From Isoetes taiwanensis (lineage: Eukaryota > Streptophyta > Lycopodiopsida > Isoetales > Isoetaceae), in contig JAJEKV010000052.1 in the NCBI GenBank assembly GCA_021234155.1, forward strand, positions 3,763,606 to 3,827,605: a stretch of DNA of 64,000 bases. Direction: 5' to 3'. Positions within the stretch are counted from its first letter, which is position 1; each line of letters starts with the position of its first letter. The notes beneath the pieces were generated by a model. It was not told the origin of the DNA and searched no databases. It worked only from the letters and a program-made list of their open reading frames with translations. The translations under genes were made by a program, and so were the position numbers. Below, piece after piece: positions 1 to 10,180 of this stretch.

Positions 1-256
1 ACCAATTATAGGCGTCTGATTTCAGCCGCATCTGCACAATAAGCAACCCCGCCTTATCACCTTTATTGGTAGCCTAAAAAAGGGTCTCTAGCTTGTCAAT
101 CCAAGCCATCGCCTCCTCAGCAGTGCCTTTCCCATCCCAATCCGGGATCTTTGTGTGCTCGAGACTGCGGATGTCCTCCTTGCTCAATCCGGAACCCTTC
201 AATGACTGCTTCATAGCAGCACTAGCACCAGGTACATCCGGGTCCACCACCACCAA
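1..256 (-). pseudogene. LTR-retrotransposon gag fragment (broken)
   Basis: The minus-strand frame from 256 down to the window edge reads like the N-terminal capsid part of a plant retrotransposon Gag. It has a PDWDGKGTAEEAMAWIDKLE segment (the usual F/W-x-G ... W-hydrophobic-x-x-hydrophobic-E pattern), and after an in-frame TAG near 74-76 the same frame continues as ATNKGDKAGLLIVQMRLKSD, ending in a YNW-type motif typical of the next Gag helix. The reading frame is therefore preserved apart from one stop, which marks a decayed copy. Only the Gag start is inside the window; protease and polymerase would lie to the left. Assignment to Ty3/gypsy or Ty1/copia is not possible from this piece. Confidence 0.6.
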
Positions 257-1850
257 AATTTTAGTACCAAAAATTTCGATTTATATTTACATCAAACCAT
301 CAGAGTACACAGAACAAGTACTGCCTGCCACGAGGCTATCTACATGAAAACCACGTATGCAGATAACAAGGTGACAACATAAGATAACTAAATGCACACA
401 TACACTCTGCCAGCTATCAAACAGCCTGCACAAGCTTCTACGTGTTTAACATGCATAAGAGTTATCCAGTAGTGTCAACGCGAAGCAATGACTGACGGAC
501 TGCAAGTACACACATACGGAATCCACCACATGCACCATAGCATCTACCAAGCAGACACACCCCGCCATATCTAGACAGTACGTCGTTTAGAACCCCCGCG
601 CTGGTGGATCTAAAGTGAGGGGGAAGCTGCAAGCATCATAAGAACTTGGGCCACTAGACTGTTGGTTCCACCTGCCACCGTCTCATACCAGTGACAGCCT
701 TCACCTCACCAGTTCCCATGATTCTTAATTAAACAAGCTAAGCTTATCTAATCATACTTGCATAAAACTCTCTCGGTAAGTACCTATGTACCTGCCCCAG
801 TATCCGACGATACTCGAATAGTGAAGCATGGCTCCACAATGGATGTCTTGCTTTCATTGGCCTGTTAGTAGACGTAGGATATTGTCCCATACCAATATCT
901 TTCACCCACCTCACCAGCACTCACAAGTATCCAAACAGACCAAGCAATAGCTTACTTGGCAGAAGGAGTAATACTATATGAAGCCAGAGCCATGTAGCAG
1001 GTTGGTCTCTATGCTGCGGCAACAACCGCTGACCGTAGCTAATGCTAGCACTCACCCAGTGTAGCTCCAACCATAGCTTAGATTATCCCAAGCCACCACC
1101 ACAAGGCTAAAAGGGGAATACCCAGGGGTAGTTCTTAGGAAGATATCCATACACGGGTAGGTTTCCTTATCTTACTTATATCAGGTAAATAGTTGATGGC
1201 TGCCCAATTGCACAGCTCACCACTACGGTCTTAAATGCCCAACAGGAAACAACCGATTTCCTGGCGTACCTGAACGGATGCCTTTCTCTGCTTTACCAGC
1301 AGGGCCCGTGGACCAGTTATTTCCTTCTATTCGAACTCAATCCCCTCGGCTTCCCACTCCTTCCTTTGATTCAGCAATCTCTTTGCCTGGCCTGTCAGCC
1401 TTCCGGCTTCTCTAATCTGCTGTCACAATCCGGCCTCTTTTATTCTGCCGCCTCATCCGATTTGTTGGGAACCCTTGCCAACGTGGCAAAGCCACGTGGC
1501 AACCACTGGGCAGTCAGGTGGGTTTGCCGGATAACAGGTCCGGCCTGCGCCCAGCCCGTTCAGGCTGCAATCCCAGCAGCAGGGTGGCATCCCCGATTTA
1601 AGGGGTGCTCACCATTTTTAAAATCAATGGTCACTATTTATTCAAGGGAATAAATCTTAATGGTCAAAGTTATTCACCATGACCATTACAATAAGGCACA
1701 CCGTCCCCTAGTGTCCCAGGCCATGGTGCACCACTCCGACTTCAGCTAGACTAGGGACGTATGCAACCACAACACATCTATGACCCATATACCATAGAAC
1801 ATTCCCTTATGCCAAATATTAATATGCATGCACAATATCAAACAATGGTC
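257..1850 (-). other. Region upstream of the gag fragment, possible leader/LTR
   Basis: No gene is recognised here. Read on the minus strand it lies directly upstream of the gag fragment, where a retrotransposon leader and 5' LTR would be expected. A TATA-like AATAAAAG is seen around 1435-1445 (plus strand cttttatt). I could not find a convincing tRNA primer-binding site or TG...CA LTR borders, so the LTR reading is an inference from position only. Confidence 0.25.
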
Positions 1851-1863
1851 TGCAAATTAATTT
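1851..1863. repeat. LINE target-site duplication, 3' side copy
   Basis: The 13-mer TGCAAATTAATTT here recurs exactly at 6916-6928 on the other side of the LINE. It runs directly into the poly(T) tract, as expected when the nicked target's terminal T's prime on the element's poly(A). Confidence 0.9.
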
Positions 1864-1880
1864 TTTTTTTTTTTTTTTTT
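1861..1880 (-). other. LINE poly(A) tail
   Basis: Twenty T's on the plus strand (A20 on the element strand) lie about 140 bp past the ORF2 stop and just after an AATAAA signal. The outermost three T's are shared with the target duplication. Confidence 0.9.
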
Positions 1881-4800
1881 ATTGCAAGATATTTTATTTT
1901 CTAGAATAAAAGGTACATGTCCCTTTATGGACTGATATAACATGTGGCTCAATTAGGGGTGGCTAAGGCCCCCCGTGATGTCTGAAAGTCCCTTAATGGA
2001 CAGATCTACAATAGAGCACTACGTATCCTCCTCATTAAGTGAGGCCCATGAACATACAAAATATTCGTAGAAGCCCTTTATTTTCCCAATGGTATCAAAC
2101 TCATTGTCGTATGCATCCCCAAACTTCCTTCTGTGAGCTACTGCCATTAGCGAAACATCAAAGTTGAAGCTCCTTTGTATTCGCCTATGGTCGATCTGCT
2201 GGCTATCCATTACCACCTCGCATCTGTGCCTCCAGACTGCCCACAATGCAATGGCCACTAAGGATCTCTTCAGTTTAGACAATCCGAGCATAGCTATCCC
2301 TGGCCAATTCAGCTGTTGTTCACATATACCCAAGATGGGCATTACCCATTGCCAAAACAACATTATTGTTGGGCAGAAAAACATGTGGTTCAGGTCTTCC
2401 TCCATTCGGCAGCCTAGAGGGCAATTTGTCTCGCCCACTATTTTCCTTTGCTTGAGTCTGTTAAGGGTGGATACACCCCCTTGCCATGCAAGCCATAGAA
2501 AGTGCTGGATCTTTTTGGAGCACCACAGGTTCCAGCTTTTAACAAGGTATGGTAAGAAATCCTCTTGATCCAGTCCAAGTTGATTGCCTACTTTCAGTGG
2601 TTCTCTGATTAACATCATCTTGTAAAGAACTTTGACTTCGTAACCCTTTACCACCTGACCCCTTTCATCCCTTATGACCCATTTTTCTTTTGAGCCCATT
2701 GTGCCTGATAGAACATCAGCCTTTTCTAAGATCCGTCTATACAACTTTTTGTTTCCCTGCCCATTTCCTACTATGCTCTTTATCGTGGACCATGCCTTCC
2801 ACTTTTCCTGATCTTCTGCCCATATGTCCTTAAGGTAACATAGCCCTTTTTCTTGCCATCGAGAGCATAGCCTGGGGTGTTGCAGGATCAATGGCTTTTC
2901 TTCATTGGAACTCAAGTGTTTGCTCCAAAAAAGAGAGAAGCAGCCTGCCTCCCATGGAATATCCTCAGAGCTGAAGCACTTAGCCACATCTAGCCATGCC
3001 ATAAGAATATATTTCATCAGAGGGGAGGTTCCTGGACCAATGCGAAAGTCGCAAAAGGCTGCATTTGGAAGTAGCATAGCGATAGCAGGCTTCCCAATTG
3101 GATGGCATTTCTGAATGCTATACTTTATGAAGCTCATGGCTGGGGAGTCATCCCCTTCGAGTGCCCTCCACACTTGTTTGGACGCAAGCACCTTAGCTTG
3201 GATCATGTAGTCCTTTAGTCCCAGACCGCCATCCATTTTATTTCTACAAATTTCTGACCATGCCAGTTTCGATGCTCCATCCCACAGAAATCTTCTTACT
3301 ATCGTGTGCATCTGTTTATAGACATACTTCGGACCAACTAAAACTGAAGAGAGAAAGACATGGGATGCTCCTAGCACTGCATTACATACTGCAACCCTTC
3401 CTGCAACTGTGAGAGATTTGTGGGCCCAAACATTTATCTTCTGTTTCAGCTTATCCAAGATAGGATTCCATAATCCTTTCAGCTTTAGGTTAGGGCAGAA
3501 GGGGAGCCCTAATATTTTGAAAGCTTCATCCTTGGCCAAAATTTTCATGTGCAGGGCATGTAACTTTGGATCAATGGCTTCATCAAATGGCCATATCAAG
3601 GAACATTTATTTTGATTTAGTTCAACACCTGTAAATTCTGAAAATAGCTTGATGTCTTCAAGGAAGTTAGCAATACTGTCATCATCATACCTGATAAACG
3701 CAAACGTGTCATCGGCGAACTGCGTAAGGGGAACTTGTTTGCTGGATGAACCCGGTAGCAGCAACCCTTTTACATATCCCATTTCCTGTTGTTTCTTTAC
3801 TATGCAGCTGAGTAAGTAGGCAACAAGTAGAAAGAGGTATGGGGCCAGGGGGCAGCCCTGCCTGACCCCTCGTCTTAGTGGGAAGATTGAGGATGGCTTC
3901 CCATTAAGGATGATGGAGGCACTACCTGATTGCAATAGACCTAAGATCATCTCCACTGCACCCTGGGCCATTTGAAGCCTGTTTAATATTCCAACAAGAC
4001 TATCCCAGCAGATGGTGTCAAAGGCACGTGAAAAATCTAGCTTGAAAAGTACACATTTCTGCTTGTCTGTTTTGCACCAGTGCATACCTTCTGCAGCCAC
4101 CAGAAAATTGTCGTGGATGCACCTTCGAGCCAAGAACGCTGACTGTTCTTTCCCAATAATTCTATCCAGAGCACCTTTGAGTCTACCTGCTATTAGTTTG
4201 GCTACAATCTTGTATAGGGTATTGGTCAAGGCAATGGGGCGCCATTCATTCAGATGAGTAGGTCTCTCTATCTTGGGGACCAGGGTAATAAAACCAGTCG
4301 CTATAGCAGGGTGCATCTTTCTATTAGCCCATATATCTTTGATGACTGCCACTAGTTCTTGACCCATTACATCCCAAAATTCACAATAGAATTCTGGTGG
4401 GAGTCCGTCCGGCCCGGGTGATTTTCCATGGCTCATGGAGAGCAAGACTTTGTGTACTTCCTCCTTAGTGATCTCCTGTACTAACATTTTATTTTCTTCA
4501 GCTGAGAACCTCTCGGTAATGCTTTCCAGACATTCATTTGAGATACTTGAAAAGTTAGGTGGTTCAGCCTGCTTGGCAAAGAGATTGCTATATTTATCCA
4601 CAAGGTACTTTTCAATTGACTTAGGATCAGAATATGTAGTTCCCTGTTCATCTTTTACCTCTGTTATTCCATTGGCTGCTAATCGAGAGCTTGCCATCCT
4701 AAAAAACAATTTTGAACTTTCTTGATCAACCTCCAGATAGTGCTTTGTCTTTGACCTGACAGCTGCTCCTTTGGCTTCTATTTCCTCCAATGCTTTTATT

Positions 4801-6915
4801 TTATTTTCAAGTTGCTCCTCAAGGCTGTGTAGAGTCGTGTCTTGTGGCTTTAGTATGAGCTCCTGTCTTACCAATTTCATTCTGCCATAAAGATCGTCCT
4901 TGGATCTTTTGAAGTCCTGATATTTGGCTGCTCCCCACTTCTTAATCCATCCTTTGATATCTCTGATGCGTTTACACCACCTATTCATACTGGGAAGATG
5001 AGAATAAGCTGGAAGATCACTTAGGAACTGTCTGAATGCAGAGCAGAATTCCTTTTTGTTAAGGTAACTAGAATTGAACTTGAATGGTGAACTGGATTTG
5101 ATAATCTTCTTACTTGTTGTGTTGAGATGAAGAATCTGTGGGGTGTGATCTGACTGAGTGTACCCTAGATCAGACTCAACATAACAGCCATCCAGTATCT
5201 TGCTTCCTATGTTGCGTATATAAAATCTGTCTAGCAGACAGTAGACACGCTTCTCACCCTTCTGTTTGTTTGACCATGAGTAAAGGCTATTAGAAGGAGG
5301 AATTAAGCTTAATCCCATTTCATTAAGCAGTTTTTCCCATTCGATCTTCTCATTCTTTTGGAGATTTCTACAAAGTCCAACTTTTTGATTCCAGGAATCT
5401 GTCATATTGAGATCACCTGCCATTATCCAACTGATGTGAATTTGGGTTTGGAGCCAAGCTCTGATTTCCTTCCATAACTTCGCCCTTTCATCTGGTGAAT
5501 TGGATGCATATATATTAATCACTCCCCATTTTTCTGCTTCATCAATTATGATAGCATGCCATCTGCCCTCTGTTGAGACATGCTGGCTGTAGATCTTTGT
5601 GTTTTTCCATAAGGTAGAGACACCTCCTTTAGTGCCAATTGCTTGGGAATTGATTGATTCATATCCTTTCCCTATCCAGTCCCCGAGAGACTTGTCCTGA
5701 AAGTCATTCAATCTATGTTCTTGTAGAAGTAGAATGTCTGCATCCATAGCTCTGATAGCAGTTAAGACTCTTGCCCTCTTGAGAGCTCCTCTGATGCCCC
5801 TTAGATTCCATGTCACTATTCGCATTGAGAAGGGTATACTGATTCGTCTACTGCTGACCTGTTGTCCTGGTCCCTGCCTACTGATTCACCTACTTGGGAT
5901 GAGCTCTTGCTTTCTGAACCGTCTCCAGTGCTGAGATTATACATAGCATTTTTATGCCTTCTTCTTCTTCTTCTTCTTTGTGCTGCTCCTGAGGTATTAG
6001 ACAATACCACCTGCAAGCCTATATCACTATTCTGGGACATTCTCTCCTGGTGAGGCTCCTCAGCTGCCTTTTGAGGGATAGCAGCAATAGCTTCCTTAAA
6101 TTGCTTACTAGCTGTGTCCTCTGCTATTGGTGCATCCAAGATACCGATTACTTGTGTTGAAGGCTCGCTTGTTGCTCTGAAAGGGTGGATCTGCTCCATA
6201 CTACCTTCTTGCTGAGCTCCTTCTGCTATTGGGCCAGCGTGCAGCCGCTCATCCTTGCTCTGTTCTTGTTGGGATCTTGCTGCTACGAGGGCTTCCTGCT
6301 GCTGCTTGCCATTGGTATTAGGGTTCGTAACCCTAGCTGATACTTCTCCATTCTGCCCTGTCACCCCTGAAGTATCCACCTTGGCAGTGCCACCTGGCAA
6401 GTTCTTGTCGTTGGCTTCCTTATCAGAAAATGTAACATATGGTAGTGTGGAGATGCCGACCTCTACCTGCTTGCCTTTCCCCTTTCCATCGGGTAATAGC
6501 TGATCATTATCAGCTATGGACCGCACTAGTTGGTTATAGCCTAGCCCATCATCATCTGCTTCCCCCCCTAAGCTATCCCCAACTTCTCTAATTTTGAATG
6601 GCAGATTGTACCTGCTGCTAAAATTGGCTGGCCTTCCTCTGGATGAAGATCCCCGATAGTGTTTCCTGTGATTCACCAGCTGAAATCCGTCTCCATCAAC
6701 GGTAACTTGGGGCTGTTCCAACTGCTCTGCAGAGAGAGTCCTATTAGCAGGACAAAGATTGTCCAGGTGAAGTCTGTTAGAACAGACTTTGCATATAGGC
6801 GGGAGACCCTCCAACTGCAATTTGAACTCGATGTGTTCTTGATGGAATCCCCTACATGATATGGACTCAGGGATTGCCTTGAGCAGATCAACCATTACAC
6901 AGACCCTGGGGACCT
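1864..6915 (-). mobile_element. L1-type LINE retrotransposon, 5'-truncated, about 5.05 kb
   Basis: A non-LTR retrotransposon on the minus strand, with the order truncated ORF1, ORF2, short 3' UTR, AATAAA signal (plus-strand tttatt about 1893-1898) and a poly(A) tail (T20 at 1861-1880). It is bounded by a perfect 13-bp duplication. The target nick implied by the junction (AATTT/AGG) resembles the TTTT/AA preference known for L1 endonucleases. The 5' UTR and the N-terminal half of ORF1 are missing, the usual outcome of incomplete reverse transcription. ORF2 is open from end to end and the duplication is undiverged, which suggests a fairly recent insertion. It landed next to, or in, the older retrotransposon at the left edge. 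Confidence 0.92.
2019..5825 (-). CDS. LINE ORF2: endonuclease and reverse transcriptase
   Basis: This 1268-residue protein nicks target DNA and reverse-transcribes the LINE RNA at the nick. Residues 1-235 form an exonuclease-endonuclease-phosphatase domain: WN at 6-7, QEHR with Glu36, GDLN at 137-140, LDR near 198-200 and SDH at 225-227. The reverse transcriptase spans about 505-790: the LVPKIERP / EWRPIALTN block, KLDFSRAFD with Asp597, RGVRQGCPL at 652-660 and FADD at 703-706 (Phe in place of the more common Tyr). A zf-RVT domain lies near 1068-1160, with Cys1135, Cys1139, His1147 and Cys1151. No RNase H domain follows, unlike some plant L1 elements. The ATG at 5823-5825 overlaps the ORF1 stop by 10 bp. 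There is no internal stop or frameshift, so the protein could be functional. Confidence 0.93.
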   Translation of the reverse strand: MRIVTWNLRGIRGALKRARVLTAIRAMDADILLLQEHRLNDFQDKSLGDWIGKGYESINSQAIGTKGGVSTLWKNTKIYSQHVSTEGRWHAIIIDEAEKWGVINIYASNSPDERAKLWKEIRAWLQTQIHISWIMAGDLNMTDSWNQKVGLCRNLQKNEKIEWEKLLNEMGLSLIPPSNSLYSWSNKQKGEKRVYCLLDRFYIRNIGSKILDGCYVESDLGYTQSDHTPQILHLNTTSKKIIKSSSPFKFNSSYLNKKEFCSAFRQFLSDLPAYSHLPSMNRWCKRIRDIKGWIKKWGAAKYQDFKRSKDDLYGRMKLVRQELILKPQDTTLHSLEEQLENKIKALEEIEAKGAAVRSKTKHYLEVDQESSKLFFRMASSRLAANGITEVKDEQGTTYSDPKSIEKYLVDKYSNLFAKQAEPPNFSSISNECLESITERFSAEENKMLVQEITKEEVHKVLLSMSHGKSPGPDGLPPEFYCEFWDVMGQELVAVIKDIWANRKMHPAIATGFITLVPKIERPTHLNEWRPIALTNTLYKIVAKLIAGRLKGALDRIIGKEQSAFLARRCIHDNFLVAAEGMHWCKTDKQKCVLFKLDFSRAFDTICWDSLVGILNRLQMAQGAVEMILGLLQSGSASIILNGKPSSIFPLRRGVRQGCPLAPYLFLLVAYLLSCIVKKQQEMGYVKGLLLPGSSSKQVPLTQFADDTFAFIRYDDDSIANFLEDIKLFSEFTGVELNQNKCSLIWPFDEAIDPKLHALHMKILAKDEAFKILGLPFCPNLKLKGLWNPILDKLKQKINVWAHKSLTVAGRVAVCNAVLGASHVFLSSVLVGPKYVYKQMHTIVRRFLWDGASKLAWSEICRNKMDGGLGLKDYMIQAKVLASKQVWRALEGDDSPAMSFIKYSIQKCHPIGKPAIAMLLPNAAFCDFRIGPGTSPLMKYILMAWLDVAKCFSSEDIPWEAGCFSLFWSKHLSSNEEKPLILQHPRLCSRWQEKGLCYLKDIWAEDQEKWKAWSTIKSIVGNGQGNKKLYRRILEKADVLSGTMGSKEKWVIRDERGQVVKGYEVKVLYKMMLIREPLKVGNQLGLDQEDFLPYLVKSWNLWCSKKIQHFLWLAWQGGVSTLNRLKQRKIVGETNCPLGCRMEEDLNHMFFCPTIMLFWQWVMPILGICEQQLNWPGIAMLGLSKLKRSLVAIALWAVWRHRCEVVMDSQQIDHRRIQRSFNFDVSLMAVAHRRKFGDAYDNEFDTIGKIKGFYEYFVCSWASLNEEDT

Positions 6916-6934
6916 TGCAAATTAATTTAGGCAT
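5816..6934 (-). CDS. LINE ORF1 (Gag-like RNA-binding protein), 5'-truncated
   Basis: The open frame gives 372 residues, but the first codons (from the ATG at 6932-6934) lie in target DNA and its 13-bp duplication, so the apparent start is an accident of the insertion. The element's own sequence begins inside what is normally the end of the DUF4283-type domain. Next comes VMVDLLKAIPESI and a zinc knuckle with Cys48, Cys51, His56 and Cys61 (CX2CX4HX4C), typical of plant LINE ORF1 (zf-CCHC_4 type). The remainder is Gln/Ser/Gly-rich and ends with an arginine run (RRRRRRR) that could be a nuclear or nucleic-acid-binding signal. Function is inferred to be ribonucleoprotein assembly; this copy lacks the N-terminal RNA-binding fold. 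Confidence 0.85.
   Translation of the reverse strand: MPKLICKVPRVCVMVDLLKAIPESISCRGFHQEHIEFKLQLEGLPPICKVCSNRLHLDNLCPANRTLSAEQLEQPQVTVDGDGFQLVNHRKHYRGSSSRGRPANFSSRYNLPFKIREVGDSLGGEADDDGLGYNQLVRSIADNDQLLPDGKGKGKQVEVGISTLPYVTFSDKEANDKNLPGGTAKVDTSGVTGQNGEVSARVTNPNTNGKQQQEALVAARSQQEQSKDERLHAGPIAEGAQQEGSMEQIHPFRATSEPSTQVIGILDAPIAEDTASKQFKEAIAAIPQKAAEEPHQERMSQNSDIGLQVVLSNTSGAAQRRRRRRRHKNAMYNLSTGDGSESKSSSQVGESVGRDQDNRSAVDESVYPSQCE
6916..6928. repeat. LINE target-site duplication, 5' side copy
   Basis: Second copy of TGCAAATTAATTT, identical to 1851-1863. It fixes the 5' truncation point of the element at 6915/6916. Confidence 0.9.
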
Positions 6935-7471
6935 AACAAATTGGCAGGATTTAGGATATTTTGGAACCTTAGAACATACGCAAAGGTTAAATTGTTTACC
7001 TAAGTATGTATGTGTTAATTTGTTGAGTTCCTAAGTTAAAATAGATCCAACGATAGAGATTGATTGGATCTCCAGTTACTGAGAGGTTAACTGGCCAGGC
7101 CCGTCACATTCGGTCATGTATTTTTTATTATCGGCCTCAGCCAGACCGATAATCTGACCTTCACATACTATCCGAACAAAGGAATTTACCTGTTTTGGGC
7201 AATAAATAAAAAACCAGGAACACAAATGAAGTGCAGATTTGGAGACCAAAGACTTGGATAGAGGCCGCCACCACCACAGATGTGGATAAAGGCCACGTCC
7301 ATTAAAAGGCTCCAATTATGTAGACATGGCCTTTATCCACGTCTCTGGCATATCTTAAGTTAACAGCATTTAAGAGTAATATTAGAGTAATGGGATACCT
7401 AGCCTTTAAAAAAAACTACTACGATCCTCATTTGAAGTTTGAACCATCATTCATTTATATTGGATTTATGT
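6929..7471. other. Non-coding stretch between LINE and first transposon
   Basis: No gene is seen. It is the right-hand continuation of the pre-LINE target DNA, and apart from the hairpin at 7278-7344 it shows nothing notable. It ends with TGT (7469-7471), the target duplication of the CACTA-like element. Confidence 0.6.
7278..7344. repeat. Inverted repeat, 22-bp arms
   Basis: Arms 7278-7299 and 7323-7344 are reverse complements at 20 of 22 positions (core GTGGATAAAGGCC), with a 23-bp loop. It is a stable hairpin in single strand; function unknown. Confidence 0.75.
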
Positions 7472-7502
7472 CACACTGACCCCGAATTTTGGTCCACAGT
7501 TG
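7472..7502 (+). repeat. Left terminal inverted repeat, copy 1
   Basis: Begins CACACTGACCCC, then an AT-rich spacer, then GGTCCACAGTTG. It pairs with 22379-22409 at 27 of 31 bases. Confidence 0.82.
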
Positions 7503-8480
7503 TTTTTTACTTGTACGGAAGTGTTGTTTTATGCCAAAAACAACACCAAAATGGCCCCAAAAGTCCACGTGGCCCGTTTATCCGGATTTGCACAAAGAGA
7601 CAGTGGTTTTTTGGCAAAAAATCCCACGGTGGTTTTTCTGGCACTTTTTTGTTTTTTTGTCAACGTGTCCTTTTTTTCAGTGTTGTTTTTACCGAACTTT
7701 TTCGACGTGTAGTTTTTTCTGTTTTTTGAGGAGCTACGCGTTATTTATCTTCCAAAAAACACATGTAGGTTTAAATATTAGTACACGCGAAAAACCAAAA
7801 AAAATAGTTGTTTTTTCCTTTTCAATATGTGTTGTTTTGTTTTCTCCACTTGTAGTTTTTTAAATTCGACATTGTTTTCCCAAAAAAGGATATGTAATTT
7901 TCAAGAAATTCGTATGTATTATTTTAAAAATAATTGTTGTATTCAAATGTTTCCAATTTTCTATATGTTGATATTTTGTCTCCATATGTAGTTTTTAAAA
8001 GGTGCCATTGTTTTCCATTATTGTTTTCCTCATAAAAATATAGGTAATTTCCTTTTCTATGTGTATTGTTTTTTTCCTCTACTTGTAGTTTTTCTAAATT
8101 GACGTTGTTTTCCTAAAAAATAATACGTAGTTTTCATGAATCCACATATATTATTTAAAAGATATTTGTTGTTTCCAAATGTTGTTTTCCTCGATACAAT
8201 ATGTAGTTATTAGAAAATAGACACACCATTCCTTTAAAGTGGCTATTATTTCCAAGTGTTGTTGTTGCCAAAAAAAAAATAAAAACACACATGGCCTTTC
8301 ATTTGTTGTGTTAAAATTTGAAACACCACACGTTAAAAAAAAAAATTAAACATGTAAACAAAGCAATACTACACGTAGAGAAACAATGCTACAGATAAAA
8401 GCATTGTGGTTTCTAATGTTTTTATTTAAAAGCACGTGATGTTATGAAATGTTGTTTGGAAAAAGTGTATTGTTTTTTTT
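7503..8480. repeat. T-rich subterminal repeat region, copy 1
   Basis: About 1 kb of short, degenerate repeats of the forms TGTTGTTTT(C/T) and TGTAGTTTTT, with scattered runs of T and A. Similar arrays lie inside both ends of the second transposon. In En/Spm-type elements such subterminal motifs bind the transposition protein; that role here is inferred. The open frames in this stretch are low-complexity artefacts. Confidence 0.65.
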
Positions 8481-8679
8481 CTTTTGCACATGTCTTTCTT
8501 GGTATTGTATTCTTCACACTTTTAGATTCTGTTACATATTTCGTGATGCGACATTTTCATTTAGTGTCCATGCCTTATGAACATACATTCTTAATTATAC
8601 ACAGAGAGACAATATGATCAAATCTTTAATATTATTTAAAAAAAAGTGAACACAAGATCATATGTTCTTCTTTAATACA

Positions 8680-10004
8680 ATTTATTTTTTATTTTGCATC
8701 ATAAACAGCAGTGTGACAATATTTGATGACTTGGAACTGGATCTTCTATTTGCGGCATAACCTTGTAAGACCTGAGAAACAAAAAAAAAGTTAAGAACAA
8801 GAACATAAATTACTCGTAATTGAAGATGATGTTCATATAGGCACCATGGGAGTAACAATGTACTAAAAACATGGGCTAGGCAATTCCACCGCTTGCTTAT
8901 CCTCTACCTTTATCAAGCACAATGATGTTGGACCAAATGCAAGACGAGTAGAGCAAGAAGCTTTATGGTTTTTGAACTACCCTGACACATAAATGAGATA
9001 GTATAAGAGTCAAATTAAAGCTAAATAACTGGGTATAGGAACTAGGCATATGGGAAGAGGGAGAAGGAAAGATCAACAGAAAGTCATAGAAGCAACAAAT
9101 CTAGACGAACTGAAATAGGAGTAGAAATCCCTTATCGAAGCCTGAACTATAGCAAAAACCCTAAGCAAAAAAAACAAGAATAGAGATATATAATATAATC
9201 TGGAAAACTGAAGTTTATAGTTTCTTACTCTGCTTGAAAACAGCAGCATTTGATATGTGCCCGGCCTTGCAGAAGGCTAAAGTTCATACTTCCTAAATAT
9301 AAAAAAAATCAAGGTGGAGATGAGCAAATAATTTCAAGCTTGCAAATACTTATTTGACAGAGTGCAGTTTTCTTACTTTGCCTGCTTAAATACAGCAACA
9401 TCTAATATTCTTCTGGAACGTCCCATACAGAGATTTTAAATCCGTGGAGGAATGAAGCTCTGGCCATTGCTACTGTTCAGAGGAACCCTGTAAATGAAAA
9501 TGTCGGTCAGATAGAAAAAAAAAAACAGAAATAATGATTCAACCAGGGCCCCAAAAGATCTTATCTGCCACTAGTTTCATGCTATAGCTGGATCCTAGAA
9601 GCAACGCCTTCAAACACCGCAAAAGAGTGCTTTAAAACTCAAGCTGGACAAGAAAAATAAGGGATCAATGTTCCCTTGGCTTGCGTTCAAGAGCACTGCC
9701 GGATTTGCGTCATCGTCACCATAGCTAGAGAACAAAAGCAAGAACAGAATGTTGAACAAGAAAAAGCTTTGCAGAAGAATAAATAATATAACCTTACCTC
9801 AAGCCTTATCAGCAGCAGATGATCCATGGCTTCTGATTTCGGGTTGTAAAGTAACAGGGGAGGTGGCATTGGTGAGGCCACTCTGGCCCGGAGGTTCAAT
9901 TCCTCCAGCTCTTCCAAAAAAACATTTGCTATGCTTTTTCTGTGAATTTCTTCCATCAGGCCGCCATAGCCACTGGCCGAAACCCTTCCCATCGCCACAG
10001 CCAT
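8680..10004 (-). pseudogene. Captured multi-exon gene fragment, unidentified
   Basis: I do not recognise the product. On the minus strand an ATG at 10002-10004 opens a 69-codon stretch (MAVAMGRVSASGYGGLMEEI...) ending at CTTGAG/GTAAGG, a good donor at 9797. Further splice signals follow in order: acceptor TTCTCTAG before 9724; acceptor TTTACAG before 9487; donor GTAAGA after 9377; acceptor TATTTAG before 9292; donor GTAAG after 9229; and a strong polypyrimidine acceptor (TTTGTTTCTCAG) before 8771. AATAAA signals occur near 8681-8695. Exons 9487-9377 and 9292-9229 end in similar sequence (GCTGT-TT-AAGCAG), suggesting an internal duplication. Downstream exons contain stops, so most of the transcript is untranslated or the gene is dead. 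The position inside a transposon indicates capture. Confidence 0.5.
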
Positions 10005-10048
10005 ACAAAAAGCTTACTGGCCGAAACCCTTCCCATCGCCATAGCCAT
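9972..10048. repeat. 33-bp direct repeat at start of captured gene
   Basis: Copies at 9972-10004 and 10016-10048 both read ACTGGCCGAAACCCTTCCC followed by ATCGCCA(C/T)AGCCAT, separated by 11 bp. The duplication covers the predicted start codon, so either copy could supply the ATG on the minus strand. Confidence 0.85.
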
Positions 10049-10180
10049 CTGTTCCTCCAAAACTAGGCGCAAAAACTCATTCTAAGCCTTCAATCTGTGC
10101 CGTTGATCTCAGCCCTCAATCTCAACCATTAAGTTTCAGAACCAATAAGAGCATAGGACATGGATCAAGATCTTTACCGT

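Noticed and set aside
7474-7476. Alternative left border of copy 1 at CACTGACCCC
   Set aside because: It would leave TCA and TGT as flanks; starting at 7472 gives a perfect TGT duplication and aligns with the termini of copy 2.
9890-9915. tRNA-like 3' end (GGAGGTTCAATTCCTCC plus AGCTCTTCC)
   Set aside because: The T-arm pairs well, but no matching acceptor strand or D and anticodon arms lie 70-90 bp upstream.
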